A DNA stretch of 64,000 nucleotides, taken from assembly GCA_029378245.1 (NCBI GenBank), contig JARKIF010000027.1:62001-126000 (forward strand), read 5' to 3'. Below, one piece after another: positions 63,836 through 64,000 of the stretch. The position numbers and the translations under genes are program-made. Below the pieces are notes generated by a model. It was given only the letters and a program-made list of their open reading frames with translations, had not been told where the DNA came from and did not search any database. This DNA comes from Roridomyces roridus (Eukaryota > Basidiomycota > Agaricomycetes > Agaricales > Mycenaceae). How positions within the stretch are numbered: position 1 is the stretch's first letter; each line of letters starts with the position of its first letter.

Positions 63836-64000
63836 ATCTGACGCATATGTCCGCATCCAGATTCAACCCCCCTCGCCTACTTGTCTCTACGGCTGTATGT
63901 TCTTCGTCCACGCTCCCAGTCGCTGACTGAAACGCCGCTGCAGATTACTGAGGATGTATAGTCACCCCTCCGCATAAGTGACGCGCAGGGCCCTGTGCTC

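Overview
The window reads as nuclear DNA of a mushroom-forming basidiomycete (Agaricomycetes; Agaricales is plausible, but I cannot fix the genus). The reasons are dense 45-65 nt GT-AG introns, an Agaricomycete-type leader (MSFISNASG followed by a GTFNN-IQGN motif), a Plavaka/Tnp2-type transposase, a fungal TET/JBP-like dioxygenase and a complete paladin-like phosphatase. There are no bacterial features.

Region 1 (1-46230) is dominated by eleven copies, named A to K here, of one gene family. Each copy combines a short N-terminal leader exon, a kinase-like domain that keeps the glycine-rich loop and the VIVK lysine but lacks recognisable HRD and DFG motifs (a predicted pseudokinase), a linker with a PPRREYVWR block, a PHD-type zinc finger, and a C-terminal tail that differs between copies. 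Hand-built models of C (715 aa), D (524 aa), E (798 aa) and J (592 aa) close exactly in frame. B is complete except for one TGA. G has one TGA. A, F, H and K are rearranged or truncated, and I has lost its start. E ends in two C2H2 zinc fingers and J ends in a broken PHO80-like cyclin box. Copies B to E lie in four tandem units. Each unit also carries a minus-strand gene for an acidic protein, intact only in the fourth unit.

Interspersed in region 1 are two TIR elements sharing the terminus CATCAGCAA (1320-4061 and 7692-8458), a LINE remnant (4064-4459), a tRNA-like block, a 19-bp minisatellite, a paladin gene (32206-37400) and a decayed F-box gene (38334-39738).

Region 2 (46231-54000) is a transposon zone. 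It holds a 22-bp minisatellite bracketed by a 16-bp inverted repeat, an intact 1174-aa transposase and a 590-aa coiled-coil partner gene, both on the minus strand, and then a 213-aa gene of unknown function.

Region 3 (54965-64000) has an intact 364-aa WD-repeat gene with a C-terminal membrane anchor, a 495-aa TET/JBP-like dioxygenase, several decayed fragments of the WD gene, and at least nine copies of a roughly 30-bp near-palindromic repeat. One of these forms a perfect 22-bp inverted repeat.

The main story is a recently expanded pseudokinase-PHD array that exchanges its C-terminal modules and decays partly through CpG-context nonsense changes, beside a transposon and a cytosine-modification enzyme. 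All protein functions are inferred from motifs read by eye; nothing was confirmed by database search.
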